A program made the position numbers and the translations under genes. From positions 2,856,921-2,920,920 of the forward strand of contig NZ_CM001792.1 in the NCBI RefSeq assembly GCF_000340475.1: 64,000 nucleotides of DNA, in the 5' to 3' direction. Below the pieces are notes generated by a model. It had not been told where the DNA came from. It saw nothing but the letters and a program-made list of their open reading frames with translations, and did not search any database. The stretch comes from Oceanobacillus kimchii X50 (GTDB lineage Bacteria > Bacillota > Bacilli > Bacillales > Amphibacillaceae). Each line of letters opens with the position of its first letter. Within the stretch, counting starts at the first letter, position 1. Positions 63,302-64,000 of the stretch are shown piece by piece.

Positions 63302-64000
63302 ATGGTGAATTTAATTGCCGTAGACTTAGATGGTACACTACTTAACGAACGGAATGAAATCAGTAAGACAAACTTAGAGTCGATTAAATCTGCTCAGGCC
63401 AACGGAGTAGAAGTAGTAATTGCTACTGGGAGAGCACATTTTGACGTTCAATCTATTTTTGAAACAACTGGAATAAATACCTGGATTATTGGTGCGAATG
63501 GTGCAACGATACATCGACCAAATGGAGAATTATTTCATTCTACATCCATAAACAAGAATGATGCTATTGATGTTCTCCGTTGGCTGGAGCAAGAAAATTT
63601 TTATTACGAAATTCTTAGTAACCAATCTATATTTACTCCTAAAAAAGGCAGAGATCTTTTAGCCGTTGAAATAGACAAGGTAATTAGTGCAAATAAAGAA
63701 GTTAGCATCGATGATCTTCAAGCAGCTGTGAATAAACAATTTAGTCAATATGGTTTTTCGGTTATCGATTCTTATCAAGATTTGATTGATTATGATATTG
63801 ACTTTTATAATGTTCTGGCTTTTTCATTTCACCAAGAGAAACTTCAAAAAGGTTGGGCACATTTTGAGCAGTTTGAGGGTTTATCAATTGTAAAATCTGC
63901 TCAAAATAACTTTGAACTAGAGCACAAGAATGCTTCAAAAGGAAATGCACTTAAAATGCTTACAAATAAGTTGAATGTAGATTTAACCAATACAGCTGCA
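63302..64000 (+). CDS. Cof-type HAD family phosphatase (3' end outside the window)
   Basis: The frame runs from ATG 63302 (AAGGAG 9 nt upstream) to the last base: 233 residues, no stop. HAD motif I is in IAVDLDGTLLNERNEI; IATGRAHFDV is motif II; the cap domain follows. Cof-type phosphatases dephosphorylate sugar phosphates or flavins. Paired with a DeoR regulator. Confidence 0.9.
   Translation, partial: MVNLIAVDLDGTLLNERNEISKTNLESIKSAQANGVEVVIATGRAHFDVQSIFETTGINTWIIGANGATIHRPNGELFHSTSINKNDAIDVLRWLEQENFYYEILSNQSIFTPKKGRDLLAVEIDKVISANKEVSIDDLQAAVNKQFSQYGFSVIDSYQDLIDYDIDFYNVLAFSFHQEKLQKGWAHFEQFEGLSIVKSAQNNFELEHKNASKGNALKMLTNKLNVDLTNTAA

Overview
The window looks like chromosomal DNA of a low-GC Bacillaceae bacterium, probably a halotolerant or environmental genus close to Oceanobacillus/Virgibacillus. 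That placement is inference from AT-rich codons, AGGAGG-type ribosome binding sites, many TTG/GTG starts, cre, PUR and AraR boxes of Bacillus type, and LXG (type VII) proteins. There are no rRNA or tRNA genes, CRISPR arrays, transposases or phage structural genes. The window is a string of small catabolic and transport modules, most with their own regulator or riboswitch and separated by strong intrinsic terminators.

Region 1 (1-10.5 kb): a partial unknown gene, a toxin-less LXG protein, a lipoprotein, a sigma-70-like factor, a BCCT transporter, an orphan ABC solute-binding lipoprotein, and a complete type VII LXG effector cassette (two small helical partner proteins, an LXG protein with a C-terminal HExxH metallopeptidase module, and a lipoprotein that is the likely immunity factor) behind a strong extended -10 promoter.

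Region 2 (10.4-14.7 kb): a minus-strand operon behind a SAM-I (S-box) riboswitch and attenuator: a tandem-duplicated AhpD-like protein, an NtaA/DszA-type flavin monooxygenase, an unannotated 35-residue membrane peptide and a sodium:solute symporter. I infer a system for importing and oxidising an organosulfur compound.

Region 3 (15-31.7 kb): a membrane protein of unknown role, a catalase, CutC, a CcpA-controlled glycerate module (CdaR-GntP-glycerate kinase), a purine nucleoside module (PUR boxes + guanine riboswitch, purine nucleoside phosphorylase, CNT transporter), and an AbgT/M20/DUF3100 module with a second PUR-box pair between its divergent genes, then OsmC and an SDR lacking the usual catalytic Tyr/Lys.

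Region 4 (31.8-37.4 kb): an inducible class A beta-lactamase divergent from blaR1-blaI with three BlaI dyads, an M20 peptidase pseudogene with an internal deletion, an orphan nanE and a structured repeat.

Region 5 (37.4-49.7 kb): a complete reductive pyrimidine degradation locus: PreT/PreA, dihydropyrimidinase, NCS1 permease, a 73-residue unknown protein, N-carbamoyl-beta-alanine hydrolase, a PucR-type regulator, an omega-aminotransferase and a CoA-acylating semialdehyde dehydrogenase (uracil to beta-alanine to malonic semialdehyde to acetyl-CoA).

Region 6 (49.7-64 kb): an orphan PUR-box pair and long-hairpin repeat, an MFS sugar transporter, araBDA with divergent araR and matching AraR boxes, a sarcosine-oxidase-like enzyme, queD-queE behind a preQ1-I riboswitch with a coupled 18-codon ORF, the formaldehyde-fixing hxlR-hxlA-hxlB set, 53-bp tandem repeats, and a DeoR regulator coupled to a HAD phosphatase that runs off the end.
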